64,000 bases of DNA from Pseudomonas faucium (GCF_021602585.1 NZ_BQIP01000009.1:162532-226531); one strand, 5' to 3'. Shown: positions 30,871-41,773, numbered from the stretch's first letter. Notes: a model not told the origin generated them from the letters alone. Numbers and translations are program-made.

Positions 30871-31493
30871 GCGACCTGCGCGAGCAATTGGTAGCGTTGG
30901 GTGGTGTATTCCAGGCCGCCGTGCTGGTCGATCGCATCGCCCGCACCGGCCAGGCCAGCGAGGCCAATATCGGCTGCATGCTGGGCAGCCTTCTGGTGCG
31001 CGACCCCAAGGACACCCTGGAGGTGTTCGGTGGCGACGACCTCAACCTGCGCGACGGCTACCGGGCGCTGGTCGGTGCCCTGGAGCGCGACCCCAACAGC
31101 CTGCAGCGCGAGCCCCTGCGCTATGCCCTGTCGATGCTGGGCCTGGAGCGCCAGCTGAACAAGCGCGGCGACCTGCTCGAGACCATCGGCAACCGCCTGC
31201 CGCAGATCCAGTCGCAGGCCGAGCATTTCGGCCTGGTTCACGAAAACGTCATCGCTTCCAGTGGAGCCTTGTACCAGGACACCCTGAGCACCCTGCGCCA
31301 GCGCATCCAGGTGCATGGCGACATGCGCTTCCTGCAGCAGGCCAGCAACGCCTCGAAGATCCGCGCCCTGCTGCTCGCCGGCATCCGCGCCGCGCGCCTG
31401 TGGCGCCAGCTGGGCGGGCACCGCTGGCAGCTGGTATTCAGCCGGCGCAAGCTGCTCAACGAACTGTACGACATGATGCGCAACGCTTCCTGA
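30867..31493 (+). CDS. hflD: High-frequency lysogenization protein HflD
   Basis: A 208-residue mostly helical protein ([43 protein letters not shown]). In E. coli, HflD is a peripheral membrane protein that binds lambda CII and promotes its degradation; its host role is unclear. It overlaps mnmA by four bases and precedes purB, a widely conserved order. Confidence 0.9.
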   Translation: MSDLREQLVALGGVFQAAVLVDRIARTGQASEANIGCMLGSLLVRDPKDTLEVFGGDDLNLRDGYRALVGALERDPNSLQREPLRYALSMLGLERQLNKRGDLLETIGNRLPQIQSQAEHFGLVHENVIASSGALYQDTLSTLRQRIQVHGDMRFLQQASNASKIRALLLAGIRAARLWRQLGGHRWQLVFSRRKLLNELYDMMRNAS

Positions 31494-33053
<1,560 letters not shown>

Positions 33054-33069
33054 GCTGACCGTCGCGTTC

Positions 33070-33095
33070 AACGCCCGGCCTAGCCGGGCGTTTTT
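33070..33095 (+). terminator. Rho-independent terminator of purB
   Basis: AACGCCCGGC pairs with GCCGGGCGTT around a three-base loop, followed by TTT. Confidence 0.9.
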
Positions 33096-33134
33096 ATTCC
33101 CGGACGAAAATTACGTTTTTTCAATAGGTTGAAC

Positions 33135-34301
33135 ATGAATCCTGATACTCCACTGCAGCTGCTCGGCGGCATCTCGGCCCGCGAATTCATGCGCGACTAC
33201 TGGCAGAAGAAGCCCCTGCTGGTGCGCCAGGCCTTCCCGGACTTCGAAAGCCCGATCGACCCCGACGAGCTGGCCGGCCTGGCCCTGGAAGAGGAAGTCG
33301 AGTCGCGCATCGTGCTCGAGCACGGCGCCCACCCGTGGGAATTGCGCCGCGGCCCGTTCAACGAAGAGACCTTCGCCGAGCTGCCGGAAAAGGACTGGAC
33401 CCTGCTGGTGCAGGCCGTCGACCAGTTCGTGCCGGAAGTGGCCGAGCTGCTCGAGCAGTTCCGCTTCCTGCCAAGCTGGCGTATCGATGACGTGATGATC
33501 AGCTTCGCCGCCCCCGGTGGCAGCGTCGGCCCGCACTTCGACAACTACGACGTGTTCCTGCTGCAAGGCCACGGCCAACGCAACTGGAAAGTCGGCCAGA
33601 TGTGCAACAGCGACAGCCCGCTGCTGCCCCACGCCGACCTGCGCATCCTCGCCGAATTCGAACAGAGCGGCGAATGGACCCTGGAGCCCGGCGACATGCT
33701 CTACCTGCCGCCGCGCCTGGCCCACTACGGCGTGGCCGTGGACGATTGCCTGACCTACTCGGTCGGCTTCCGCGCGCCAAGCGCCGCCGAAGTGCTGACC
33801 CACTTCACCGACTTCCTCGGCCAGTTCCTGCCCGACGAAGAGCGCTACAGCGATGCCGACGCGCAGCCGGTCAGCGACCCGCACCAGATCCAGCATGACG
33901 CCCTCGACCGCCTCAAGGCGCTGCTCGACAAGCACATGAACGACAAGGACCTGCTGCTGACCTGGTTCGGCCAGTTCATGACCGAGCCACGCTACCCGGA
34001 GCAGGTGGTCGGCGAAGAGCTGAGCGAGGAAGAGCTGGTCGAGGCCCTCGAAGATGGCGCGATCCTGATCCGCAACCCAAGCGCACGCATGGCCTGGTCC
34101 GAGCTCAACGACGACCTGATGCTGTTCGCCAGCGGCCGCAGCTGCCCGCTGCCTGCCAAGCTGCGCGAACTGCTGAAACTGGTGTGTGCCGCCGACGCCC
34201 TGCACATCGACAACCTCGGTGAATGGTTGCAGGATGAAGATGGCCTTATGCTGGTACAGCAACTGATCAAACAAGGAAGCCTGGGATTCGCCAATGAATA
34301 A
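33135..34301 (+). CDS. roxA: Ribosomal protein uL16 arginine 3-hydroxylase RoxA (YcfD)
   Basis: A 388-residue JmjC/cupin Fe(II)/2-oxoglutarate oxygenase. The iron-binding HxD is in SVGPHFDNYDVFLLQGHGQRNWKVG, and the distal His is in LPPRLAHYGVAVDD. E. coli YcfD hydroxylates Arg81 of L16; the length and the C-terminal winged-helix/dimerisation region match. ATG 33135 is chosen over a TTG two codons earlier. It overlaps the next gene by eight bases. Confidence 0.88.
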   Translation: MNPDTPLQLLGGISAREFMRDYWQKKPLLVRQAFPDFESPIDPDELAGLALEEEVESRIVLEHGAHPWELRRGPFNEETFAELPEKDWTLLVQAVDQFVPEVAELLEQFRFLPSWRIDDVMISFAAPGGSVGPHFDNYDVFLLQGHGQRNWKVGQMCNSDSPLLPHADLRILAEFEQSGEWTLEPGDMLYLPPRLAHYGVAVDDCLTYSVGFRAPSAAEVLTHFTDFLGQFLPDEERYSDADAQPVSDPHQIQHDALDRLKALLDKHMNDKDLLLTWFGQFMTEPRYPEQVVGEELSEEELVEALEDGAILIRNPSARMAWSELNDDLMLFASGRSCPLPAKLRELLKLVCAADALHIDNLGEWLQDEDGLMLVQQLIKQGSLGFANE

Positions 34302-34728
34302 GATTCGTGTGCGCCTCGCCGACTGGCAGAAAGACAACGCGGACATCCGCCGCATTCGCGAAGCCGTGTTCGTCGCCGAACAGCACATTCCGCCGGAGCT
34401 TGAGTTCGACTCCGAAGACCAGGACGCCCTGCACTTCCTGGCCCTGGAAGGTGACTACCCGATCGGCACCGCGCGCCTGCTGGCCGACGGCACCATCGGC
34501 CGCATCTCGGTGCTCAAGGATTGGCGCGGGTTGAAGGTCGGCGACACGCTGGTCAAGGCGGTGATCGTCGAGGCGCAGAACCGCGACCTCAAGCAGCAGA
34601 TGCTCAGCGCCCAGGTGCATGCCACGCCGTTCTACGAGCGCCTGGGCTTTCGCGTAGTCAGCGAAGAGTTCCTCGAAGCCGGCATCCCGCATGTGGACAT
34701 GGTCCGCGACTCCCGCGAGACCGCCTGA
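34294..34728 (+). CDS. GNAT-family N-acetyltransferase
   Basis: A 144-residue ElaA/YjcF-type GNAT protein (REAVFVAEQHIPPELEFDSEDQDALHFLALEGDYPIGTARLL, then IGRISVLKDWRGLKVGDTLVKAVI as the acetyl-CoA loop). The C-terminal ATPFYERLGFRVVSEEFLEAGIPHVDM is typical. The substrate is unknown. It overlaps roxA by eight bases, so the two are made together; a ribosome or protein-modification theme is possible but unproven. Confidence 0.8.
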   Translation: MNKIRVRLADWQKDNADIRRIREAVFVAEQHIPPELEFDSEDQDALHFLALEGDYPIGTARLLADGTIGRISVLKDWRGLKVGDTLVKAVIVEAQNRDLKQQMLSAQVHATPFYERLGFRVVSEEFLEAGIPHVDMVRDSRETA

Positions 34729-34739
34729 TACACGCCCCC

Positions 34740-34856
34740 TGTAGGAGCGGCCTTGCGTCGCGAAAGGGCCGCAAAGCGGCCCCGGCGGTCTTTGCTGCGA
34801 AGCTCAAAACCTGGGGCTGCTTCGCAGCCCTTTCGCGACGCAAGGCCGCTCCTACA
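34740..34856. repeat. REP/BIME pair, family 1
   Basis: Inverted family 1 elements, GTAGGAGCGGCCTTGCGTC and its complement, are separated by about 27 bp between the GNAT gene and topB. Confidence 0.9.
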
Positions 34857-34963
34857 TCCGGCACATGACCCAGCAACCTGTACATCCATCCAGATAAAAC
34901 TTGCCTCTGCGCCCCCGCTTGCGCATCCTAGTGCCCATCATTCCCGATGAAGCGTCCCCGGCC

Positions 34964-36916
34964 ATGCGCCTGTTCCTCTGCGAAAAACCTTCCCAGGCCA
35001 AAGACATCGCCAAGGTCCTCGGCGCCCAGCGCAAGGGCGACGGCTGCTGGCAAGGCACCGACGTGTGCGTGACCTGGTGCATCGGCCACCTGCTCGAAAC
35101 CGCCCCGCCCGACAGCTACGACGAACGCTACAAGCGCTGGAACCTGGCCGACCTGCCGATCATCCCGCAACAGTGGAAGATGCAGGTCAAGCCCAAGACC
35201 GCCAGCCAGTTCAAGGCCGTCAAGCGCCTGCTCGGCGAGGCCCGCGAGCTGGTGATCGCCACCGACGCCGACCGCGAGGGCGAGATGATCGCCCGCGAGC
35301 TGGTCGAGCACTGCCGCTACCGCGGCCCGATCCAGCGCCTGTGGCTGTCGGCACTGGACGACGCCTCCATCCGCAAGGCCCTGGCCCGCCTGCTGCCGGG
35401 CCAGCAAACCTTCAACCTCTACCACTCGGCGCTCGGCCGTTCGCGCGCCGACTGGCTGATCGGCATGAACATGAGCCGGCTGTTCACCCTGCTGGGCCGC
35501 CAGTCCGGCTACCAGGGCGTGCTGCCGGTGGGCCGGGTGCAAACCCCGACCCTGCGCCTGGTGGTGGACCGCGACCGCAGCATCGCCGACTTCGTACCGG
35601 TGCCGTTCTGGGCCATCGAGGTACAGCTTGCGCAAGCCGGCCAAGCCTTCAACGCCCAGTGGCGCGCCCCGGAAGATGCCTGCGACGACCAGGGCCGCTG
35701 CCTGAACCCGGCGCTGGCGCAACAGGCCGCCAGCGATATCGGCAGCGCCGGCACGGCGCGGGTGCTCAAGGTTGCCACCGAGCGGGTGCGCGAGGCCGCG
35801 CCGCTGCCCTTCGACCTGGGCACGCTGCAGGAGCTGTGCTCGAAGAAGTTCGGCCTCGGCGCCCAGGAAACCCTCGACATCGCCCAGGCCCTGTACGAAA
35901 CCCACAAGCTGATCACCTACCCGCGCAGCGACTGCGGCTACCTGCCCGTCAGCCAGCACAGCGAGGCGCCGGGCATTCTCGCCGCACTGCAGCGCGCCGA
36001 CGCCAGCCTTGCGCCCTTGCAGGCGCACCTCGAGCCCCAGCGCCGCTCGCGGGCCTGGAACGATGCCAAGGTCAGCGCCCACCACGGCATCATCCCCACG
36101 GCGGCGGCCAGCGACCCGGCGCGCCTGCCGTCCAAGCACAAGGCCGTGTACACCCTGATCCGCGCCCGCTACCTGGCGCAGTTTCTGCCCAACCACGAAT
36201 ACGACCGCACCCAGGCCGATTTCGACTGCGCCGGCCACGCCCTGCGCGCCGTCGGCAAGCAGATCGTCGAGCCCGGCTGGCGCCGCGCCCTGCCTGAGGC
36301 GCTGGCCCCCGCCAAAGGCCGCGAGGCAGCGCCAGCCCAAGTGCTGCCCGCCTTGCGCGAGGGCCAGGATTGCAACGTGCAGGGCCTGCAACTCAAAGAC
36401 CTGTGGACCCAGCCGCCCAAGCCGTTCACCGAAGGCGACCTGATCAAGGCCATGAAGAACGTGGCCAAGCTGGTGGACGACCCGCGGCTGAAACAGAAGC
36501 TCAAGGAAACCACCGGCATCGGCACCGAGGCGACCCGCGCCAGCATCATCCAGGGCCTGCTCGACCGCGGTTACCTGGTGAAGAACGGCAAGGCCCTCGC
36601 CGCCACTGCGGCGGCGTTCAGCTTGATCGACGCAGTGCCGCGTGCCATCGCCGACCCCGGCACCACCGCCATCTGGGAGCAGGCGCTGGACATGGTGCAG
36701 AGCGGGGAAATGAGCCTGGAAGAGTTCGTGGCGCGCCAGTCGGCGTGGATGGGCAAACTGGTGGAGCGCTGCCGGGGGATGCGCATGAGCATCACCGGGC
36801 CGGCGGTGGGCAAGGCGGCGCGTTGGAAGAAGAAGCGCAGGGGCAAGGCTGCCAGCGCGGGAAGCAAAACAGCCGGAAGCAAACCGAAGCAGGCTCGGCG
36901 CAAGACCTCCAGTTGA
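34964..36916 (+). CDS. topB: DNA topoisomerase III
   Basis: A 650-residue type IA topoisomerase. The N-terminal Toprim domain reads MRLFLCEKPSQAKDIAKVLG, with the acidic DADREGEM motif; the active-site tyrosine is in QALYETHKLITYPRSD. The C-terminus is basic (KKKRRGKAASAGSKTAGSKPKQARRKTSS), probably for DNA binding. It decatenates precatenanes and resolves recombination intermediates. The ATG at 34964 is chosen on family alignment; in-frame upstream codons are low quality. Confidence 0.95.
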   Translation: MRLFLCEKPSQAKDIAKVLGAQRKGDGCWQGTDVCVTWCIGHLLETAPPDSYDERYKRWNLADLPIIPQQWKMQVKPKTASQFKAVKRLLGEARELVIATDADREGEMIARELVEHCRYRGPIQRLWLSALDDASIRKALARLLPGQQTFNLYHSALGRSRADWLIGMNMSRLFTLLGRQSGYQGVLPVGRVQTPTLRLVVDRDRSIADFVPVPFWAIEVQLAQAGQAFNAQWRAPEDACDDQGRCLNPALAQQAASDIGSAGTARVLKVATERVREAAPLPFDLGTLQELCSKKFGLGAQETLDIAQALYETHKLITYPRSDCGYLPVSQHSEAPGILAALQRADASLAPLQAHLEPQRRSRAWNDAKVSAHHGIIPTAAASDPARLPSKHKAVYTLIRARYLAQFLPNHEYDRTQADFDCAGHALRAVGKQIVEPGWRRALPEALAPAKGREAAPAQVLPALREGQDCNVQGLQLKDLWTQPPKPFTEGDLIKAMKNVAKLVDDPRLKQKLKETTGIGTEATRASIIQGLLDRGYLVKNGKALAATAAAFSLIDAVPRAIADPGTTAIWEQALDMVQSGEMSLEEFVARQSAWMGKLVERCRGMRMSITGPAVGKAARWKKKRRGKAASAGSKTAGSKPKQARRKTSS

Positions 36917-36929
36917 AGGTGCCAATACG

Positions 36930-37016
36930 GGCCCCATCGCCGGCAAGCCGGCCCCCACAAGTAGCCCCTCAATGACGCGATTTCTGTGGGAGCCGGCTTG
37001 CCGGCGATGGGGCCCT
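36930..37016. repeat. REP/BIME pair, family 2
   Basis: Inverted copies of the family 2 element (core CATCGCCGGCAAGCCGGCTC, here with one GCCGGCCCC variant arm) lie between convergent topB and the binding-protein gene. Confidence 0.88.
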
Positions 37017-37022
37017 CACGGC

Positions 37023-38120
37023 CTAAGTCCCGCTCTTCAACCGGCTGAACGCCCGGGTAAGCTCCCGGTTGAAAGCCTTGCCATTGTCATTCTTACCATA
37101 CAACCGCGCCTTCACGTCCTCCGGCGGATAAGTCCCCGGCGCATTGCGAATGCTCGCCTCCACCAACCCGTCCGCCGCCGTGATCGCATTGGCGTAATGA
37201 ATGGTGTCGGTGATCGGCGCAATCACCTCCGGCCGCATCAGGTAGTCCATCAGCTGCCACGCCGCCTGCGGATGCGGCGCATCCTTGGGCACCACCAGCG
37301 CGTCGAGCCAGATCAGCGTGCCCTCCCGAGGGATGCGGTAGTCCAGCGCAAACGCCTTGCCCGCCTGCTGCGCCTGGCCCTGGGCAATCGCCACGTTGCC
37401 ATTCCACGACATCGCCACGCAGGTCTCGCCATTGGCCAGGTCGTTGATGTTGCGGTCATTGTCGAAGTAGCGGATGTACGGGCGGATCTTGCGCAGCTGC
37501 ACCTCGGCGGCCTTGAGGTCTTCGAGGCGTTGCTGGTTGATGTCCAGGCCCATGTAGCGCATCACCGCGGCGAACACCTCGTTGGGGTCGTTGAGCAGGC
37601 TCACCCCGCAGTCGGCAAATTTCGCCACCACCTGCGGGTCGAACAGCATCGCCCAGCTGTCCACCGGCGCATCGGCGATGCGCGCGGCCACCGCCTGCTG
37701 CTGGTAACCCACGCCGGTGGTGCCCCAGGCATAGGTGCCGGCATAGCGGTTGCCCGGGTCGAACAAGGCCATGTGCTGGCGAAACTCCTCGCCCACCCCC
37801 GCCAGGTGCGGCAGCTGGGCCTTGTCCAACGGCTGCAGGGCGCCGCTGGCGATGGCCCGGCTCAGGTGCTGGCCGGCGCTGAGCACCACGTCGTAGCCGC
37901 TGCCGCCGGTCAGCAGCTTGGTCTCGGCGGTTTCCAGCGAGTCGAAGTGGTCGGCGACCACGCGGATACCGGTTTCCTTCTCGAAGTTGCTCAAGGTGTC
38001 CGGGGCCAGGTACTCGCCCCAGATGTACAGGTTCACGGTCGGCTGTTGTGCGTCGGCTGCCAGGGCCCCCGCCGCCGCGCAGCCCAGGCCGAGCGCGGCG
38101 GCCAGCAAGGTGAGCTTCAT
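37023..38120 (-). CDS. Orphan periplasmic polyamine/guanidine-type binding protein
   Basis: A 365-residue PotF/PotD-like solute-binding protein with a signal peptide (MKLTLLAAALGLGCAAAGALA). The opening NLYIWGEYLAPDTLSNFEKETGIRV and the SGYDVVLSAGQHLSRAI loop are characteristic of polyamine binders. No permease or ATPase genes are nearby, so it must use another transporter or act as a sensor. It overlaps the AguA-like gene by four bases (ATGA), which links its ligand to that enzyme's substrate. An internal LGLGC could act as a lipobox, but ALA-AD cleavage looks better. Confidence 0.82.
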   Translation of the reverse strand: MKLTLLAAALGLGCAAAGALAADAQQPTVNLYIWGEYLAPDTLSNFEKETGIRVVADHFDSLETAETKLLTGGSGYDVVLSAGQHLSRAIASGALQPLDKAQLPHLAGVGEEFRQHMALFDPGNRYAGTYAWGTTGVGYQQQAVAARIADAPVDSWAMLFDPQVVAKFADCGVSLLNDPNEVFAAVMRYMGLDINQQRLEDLKAAEVQLRKIRPYIRYFDNDRNINDLANGETCVAMSWNGNVAIAQGQAQQAGKAFALDYRIPREGTLIWLDALVVPKDAPHPQAAWQLMDYLMRPEVIAPITDTIHYANAITAADGLVEASIRNAPGTYPPEDVKARLYGKNDNGKAFNRELTRAFSRLKSGT

Positions 38121-39229
38121 CAGCGACGACCTCCGGCGTATTGCGGCATGGTGATGCAGGCGACGTTGCCGCCACCGAGCAGGATCTCGCGGGAGTTCTC
38201 GATGCCGATGATGCGGTGCTCGGGGAACAGTTCGGCCAGGGTCGCCTGGGCCACCTGGTCATTGCGGTCGCCGAACAGCGGCACGACGATGGCCGAGTTG
38301 CCGGCGTAATAGTTGATGTACGAGGCGCAGATGCGGGTACCGGCCTCGCGCAGGTGCGTACCCTCGACCTGGTCCAGCCCGGCGGCCTCCTCGGCGGTCC
38401 ACTGCAGCACATCGGGCTGCGGCAGCTTGTGCACCTTCAGCTCGCGGCCCCGGGCATCGCGGGTGCTGCGCAGGATGTCGTAGGCCTCCTGGTAGATTTC
38501 CCACTGTGGGTCGTCGCGGTTGTCGGTCCACTGCAGCACCACTTCACCGGGGCGCACGAAGCAGGCCAGGTCATCGACATGGCCGTCGGTTTCATCGAAC
38601 TTGCAACCCCGGGGCAGCCAGATCACCTGGTCGGCGCCCAGGTAGTCCTCCAGCCGGCGGGTGACCTCCTGCTTGCCCAGGTGCGCATTGCGGTTGCGGT
38701 TGAGCAGGCACTGCTCGGTGGTCAGCAGGCTGCCCTGGCCATCGCTCTGGATGCCGCCAAGCTCGGCGATCAGCGGCGCGCGGTAGCGGTCCAGGCCTTC
38801 GATTTCGAGGATCTTCTGCGCGATCTGGTCGTCCTTGTCCCAGGGATAGTAAAGGCCGCCGTCCAGCCCGCCGTAGGCGTTGAACTCGAAATCCACACCG
38901 CGCACTTCGCCGCTGGCGTCGTTGACCACAAAGCACGCGCCACTGTCGCGGAACCAGGTGTCGTTGCAGGTCATTTCCACCACCCGCACCTGCGCCGGCA
39001 GCAGGCGCCGGGCGTTGGCGTACTGGGCGGCGGAGGCGCACACGGTGACCGGCTCGCTGGAGGCGATGGCGGTGACGATCTCCACCCAGACCTTTTGCGC
39101 AGGCTTGGCGCCGTTGCGCCATACGTCCGGCCGCTCGGGCCAGCCGAGCCAGCAACCGGCCTTGCGCTCGAATTCGCCGGGCAGGCGGAAGCCATCGGCT
39201 TTTGGGGTGGTGGTCAGCGAACGTGCCAT
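38120..39229 (-). CDS. Agmatine deiminase family protein, divergent paralogue
   Basis: A 369-residue pentein-fold hydrolase like AguA, which converts agmatine to N-carbamoylputrescine. The catalytic Cys358, the His217-x-Asp219 pair (ETDGHVDD) and DTWFRD are present. However, two pocket motifs differ from the AguA I recall from P. aeruginosa: EGGSIHVDG is here ELGGIQSDG (155-164), and GGGNIHCITQQ is GGGNVACITMP (352-362). Each loses a histidine next to the active site, so catalysis may persist but the substrate may not be agmatine. No aguB (N-carbamoylputrescine amidohydrolase) is adjacent. The gene is coupled to a binding-protein gene and followed upstream by a GcvA-like LysR. Confidence 0.75.
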   Translation of the reverse strand: MARSLTTTPKADGFRLPGEFERKAGCWLGWPERPDVWRNGAKPAQKVWVEIVTAIASSEPVTVCASAAQYANARRLLPAQVRVVEMTCNDTWFRDSGACFVVNDASGEVRGVDFEFNAYGGLDGGLYYPWDKDDQIAQKILEIEGLDRYRAPLIAELGGIQSDGQGSLLTTEQCLLNRNRNAHLGKQEVTRRLEDYLGADQVIWLPRGCKFDETDGHVDDLACFVRPGEVVLQWTDNRDDPQWEIYQEAYDILRSTRDARGRELKVHKLPQPDVLQWTAEEAAGLDQVEGTHLREAGTRICASYINYYAGNSAIVVPLFGDRNDQVAQATLAELFPEHRIIGIENSREILLGGGNVACITMPQYAGGRR

Positions 39230-39322
39230 GGGTCAACCTCGTGTCAGTGAGTGATGACTGCACGCTACGCCGGCGCGTTGGCCGGTTCCAACGATGAAAA
39301 CTCAGCGATAGGTGAATTTAAT

Positions 39323-40210
39323 TCAGCTATCGCCCAGCTGTTCGATGAACCATTCGATGAATTGCGCCACCGCAGCGCGCTCCAGGCGCAGCCGCTCGCA
39401 CACCAGCGCGTACTGCCCCTGGGCGGTGACGGTGGCCGCGAACGGGCGGATCAGCCGCCCGCTCTGCAGGTCGGCCTGGCAGGTCAGGTTGTCGCCCATG
39501 GCCACCCCCTGCCCCAGCAACGCCGCCTCCAGGGCCAGGGCCGCGTGGGGGAAGTACAGCTGGCGCGAGGGCAAGGCATCTTCGGCATGGGTGGCCAGCC
39601 AGGTGGTCCAGGTGCGGCCGTCCTGGTCGTCATGCAACAGGCAGTGGCGCACCAGGTCGCGCGGGCGCTTGAGGCTGCCCTGGTTGAACAGGCTGGGGCT
39701 GCACACCGGGAAGAACTGCAACAGCGGCAGCGGCCGCACGAAGTGGGTACTGGCATCCAGCGCACTGGTGCCATAGGTGATGGCCACGTCCACATCCAGC
39801 GCCGGGGCGCCGGCATCGATGGGCTGATCGTGCAGGTGCAGGGTGATGTGCGGGTAGCGGCTGCTGAAGTCGGCGAGCCTGGCCACCAGCCACTTCTGCG
39901 CCAGCTCCGCGGTCACGGCTACCCGCAGCACGGCCTGGGAAGAGGGGTCGCGCAGTTCGTCGCAGGCCTTGCCGATCAGCTCGAAGGCCTGCTGCAGGTG
40001 ATGCAGCAGGCGCTCGGCCTCGACACTGGGGCGCACCTGGCGGCCGACGCGCTCGAACAGCGCCACCCCCAGTTGCTCTTCGAGCTGGCGGATCTGGTGG
40101 CTGACGGCGCTGTCGGTGACGCACAGCTCGGCGGCGGCGCGGCCGAAGTGGCCGTGGCGGGCGGCGCACTCGAAGGTGCGCAGGGCAGTCAGGGAAGGCA
40201 GGCGGCGCAT
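39323..40210 (-). CDS. GcvA-like LysR regulator
   Basis: A 295-residue LysR protein. The N-terminal wing-helix block reads PSLTALRTFECAARHGHFGRAAAELCVTDSAVSHQIRQLEEQLGVALFERVGR, which is typical of the GcvA group. I chose the ATG at 40210 with AGGAAA four bases upstream, over an ATG at 40240. It faces the PuuB-like oxidase gene across 134 bp and lies 93 bp behind the AguA-like gene, so it may control either or both. Confidence 0.8.
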   Translation of the reverse strand: MRRLPSLTALRTFECAARHGHFGRAAAELCVTDSAVSHQIRQLEEQLGVALFERVGRQVRPSVEAERLLHHLQQAFELIGKACDELRDPSSQAVLRVAVTAELAQKWLVARLADFSSRYPHITLHLHDQPIDAGAPALDVDVAITYGTSALDASTHFVRPLPLLQFFPVCSPSLFNQGSLKRPRDLVRHCLLHDDQDGRTWTTWLATHAEDALPSRQLYFPHAALALEAALLGQGVAMGDNLTCQADLQSGRLIRPFAATVTAQGQYALVCERLRLERAAVAQFIEWFIEQLGDS

Positions 40211-40344
40211 AGGGTTTCCTGTCAGGTACATGAGCCGCACAGCGGCCCCAGGATCATACAGCCAACAAAACCCTGCTGGCAGCGTGAAAAATTCATGCTA
40301 AGTTTTCATGAAAATAATCAAAACAAATTTCACGAGGACCTTGC
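40211..40344. promoter_or_regulatory. Divergent LysR / oxidase control region with repeated CATG motifs
   Basis: An AT-rich block at about 40287-40335 carries ATTCATG and TTTCATG 12 bases apart, flanked by GTGAAAA and TTTCAC. This forms an imperfect inverted repeat suited to a dimeric or tetrameric LysR protein. Confidence 0.45.
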
Positions 40345-41634
40345 ATGTTCAAGCAATCCGCCCAGCACGTCGCCAGCTACTACGCCCAGACCTACCCCGC
40401 CAGCATCCCCCTGCGCCCCACCCTGCAAGGCCCTGAGCATACCGACGTGCTGATCGTCGGCGCCGGCTTCAGCGGCCTGCACACCGCCTTGCGCCTGGCC
40501 CTGGCCGGCAAGCGCGTGACCCTGCTGGAAGCCAGCCGGGTGGCCTGGGCGGCGTCCGGGCGCAATGGCGGCCAGGCCCTGCTGGGTTGGTCGTGCGACA
40601 TGCCGCCGCTGGAAAAGGCTCTGGGCGTGGAGCGCACCCGGCGCCTGTGGCAAAGCATGTGCTGGGCTGCCGATGAGCTGCGCGAACTGCCCCAGCGCCA
40701 TGGCTTCGACATCGACTACCGGCTGGGCAGCCTGTGGACGGCGGTGCTGCCACGCCGGGTGAAGATGCTCGAAGAAGCCCTGCACGAGGCCGAACACAAA
40801 TGGGGCTACGACGCGCTGCGCCTGATCGGCCGCGACGAGATGCGCCAGTGGATCGACAGCCCGCGCTACCAGGCAGCGCTGTATGACGCCAAGGGTGCGC
40901 ACCTGAACCCGCTGAAACTGGCCCAGGGCCTGGCCGCCACGATCGAAGCCCATGGCGGGCGCATCTTCGAACAGAGCCAGGTGCTCGAACTGCACAAGAC
41001 CGCCAACGGCCATGTCGCCCGCACCGCCCACGGCGAGGTGCACGGCGAGGTGCTGGTGCTGGCCTGCAACGCCTACATCGACCGCCTCGACCGCAGCCTC
41101 TCGCAGCGCCTGCTGCCGGTCGGCTCGTACCAGGTCGCCACCGCCCCGCTGGATGCCGAAGTCGCCCACTCGCTGCTGCCGCGCAACAGCTGCGTGATCG
41201 ACAACCAGTTCGTGCCCGACTACTTCCGCCTCACCCCGGACCACCGCCTGCTGTTCGGTGGGGGTTGCACCTACCTGGGGGGTATCCCCAAGGATGTCGC
41301 CAGCGCCACCCGGCCGTTCCTGGAGCGGGTCTTCCCGCAACTGGCTGGGGTGGCCATCGACTACGCCTGGGGCGGGCACATCGACTGCAGCATGCAGCGC
41401 ACCCCGGACGTTGGCCGCGAGGGGCAACGGTACTGGCTGCAGGGCTTTTCCGGCCATGGTGTGCTGCCGACCCTGGCCGCGGCGCGGGCGGTCAGCGATG
41501 CGATCCTGGGTGACGACGAACTGCTGAGCCTGTACCAGGGCATCGACAACGGGCGGTTCCCGGGCGGCGACCTGCTGGCTGCGCCGCTGGAGGCGGCGGC
41601 CAAGGCGTGGTACCGGATGCGTGATCGTGCCTGA
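40345..41634 (+). CDS. FAD-dependent amine oxidase, PuuB-like
   Basis: A 429-residue DAO-fold flavoprotein resembling gamma-glutamylputrescine oxidase. The FAD motif is VLIVGAGFSGLHTALRLALAGKRVTLLEA (residues about 32-60), and the terminal FAD-contacting helix reads FSGHGVLPTLAAARAVSDAI. The substrate amine is uncertain; gamma-glutamylated or free polyamine-like amines are likely. The genes on the other side of the LysR (a deiminase and a binding protein) point to the same chemistry. Confidence 0.8.
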   Translation: MFKQSAQHVASYYAQTYPASIPLRPTLQGPEHTDVLIVGAGFSGLHTALRLALAGKRVTLLEASRVAWAASGRNGGQALLGWSCDMPPLEKALGVERTRRLWQSMCWAADELRELPQRHGFDIDYRLGSLWTAVLPRRVKMLEEALHEAEHKWGYDALRLIGRDEMRQWIDSPRYQAALYDAKGAHLNPLKLAQGLAATIEAHGGRIFEQSQVLELHKTANGHVARTAHGEVHGEVLVLACNAYIDRLDRSLSQRLLPVGSYQVATAPLDAEVAHSLLPRNSCVIDNQFVPDYFRLTPDHRLLFGGGCTYLGGIPKDVASATRPFLERVFPQLAGVAIDYAWGGHIDCSMQRTPDVGREGQRYWLQGFSGHGVLPTLAAARAVSDAILGDDELLSLYQGIDNGRFPGGDLLAAPLEAAAKAWYRMRDRA

Positions 41635-41655
41635 AGGCGCTTAGGGGACTGTTTC

Positions 41656-41773
41656 GGCCCTATCGCCGGCAAGCCGGCTCCCACAGGTATGGAGTGCCCC
41701 ACCAATCCAACCCTTGGGGTCAGTCCAGGTAATCCACTGACAGTGTGGGAGCCGGCTTGCCGGCGATAGGGCC
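41656..41773. repeat. REP/BIME pair, family 2
   Basis: Inverted family 2 elements (TATCGCCGGCAAGCCGGCTC core) with the longest spacer of this family here, about 70 bp, between the oxidase and hydrolase genes. Confidence 0.9.
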
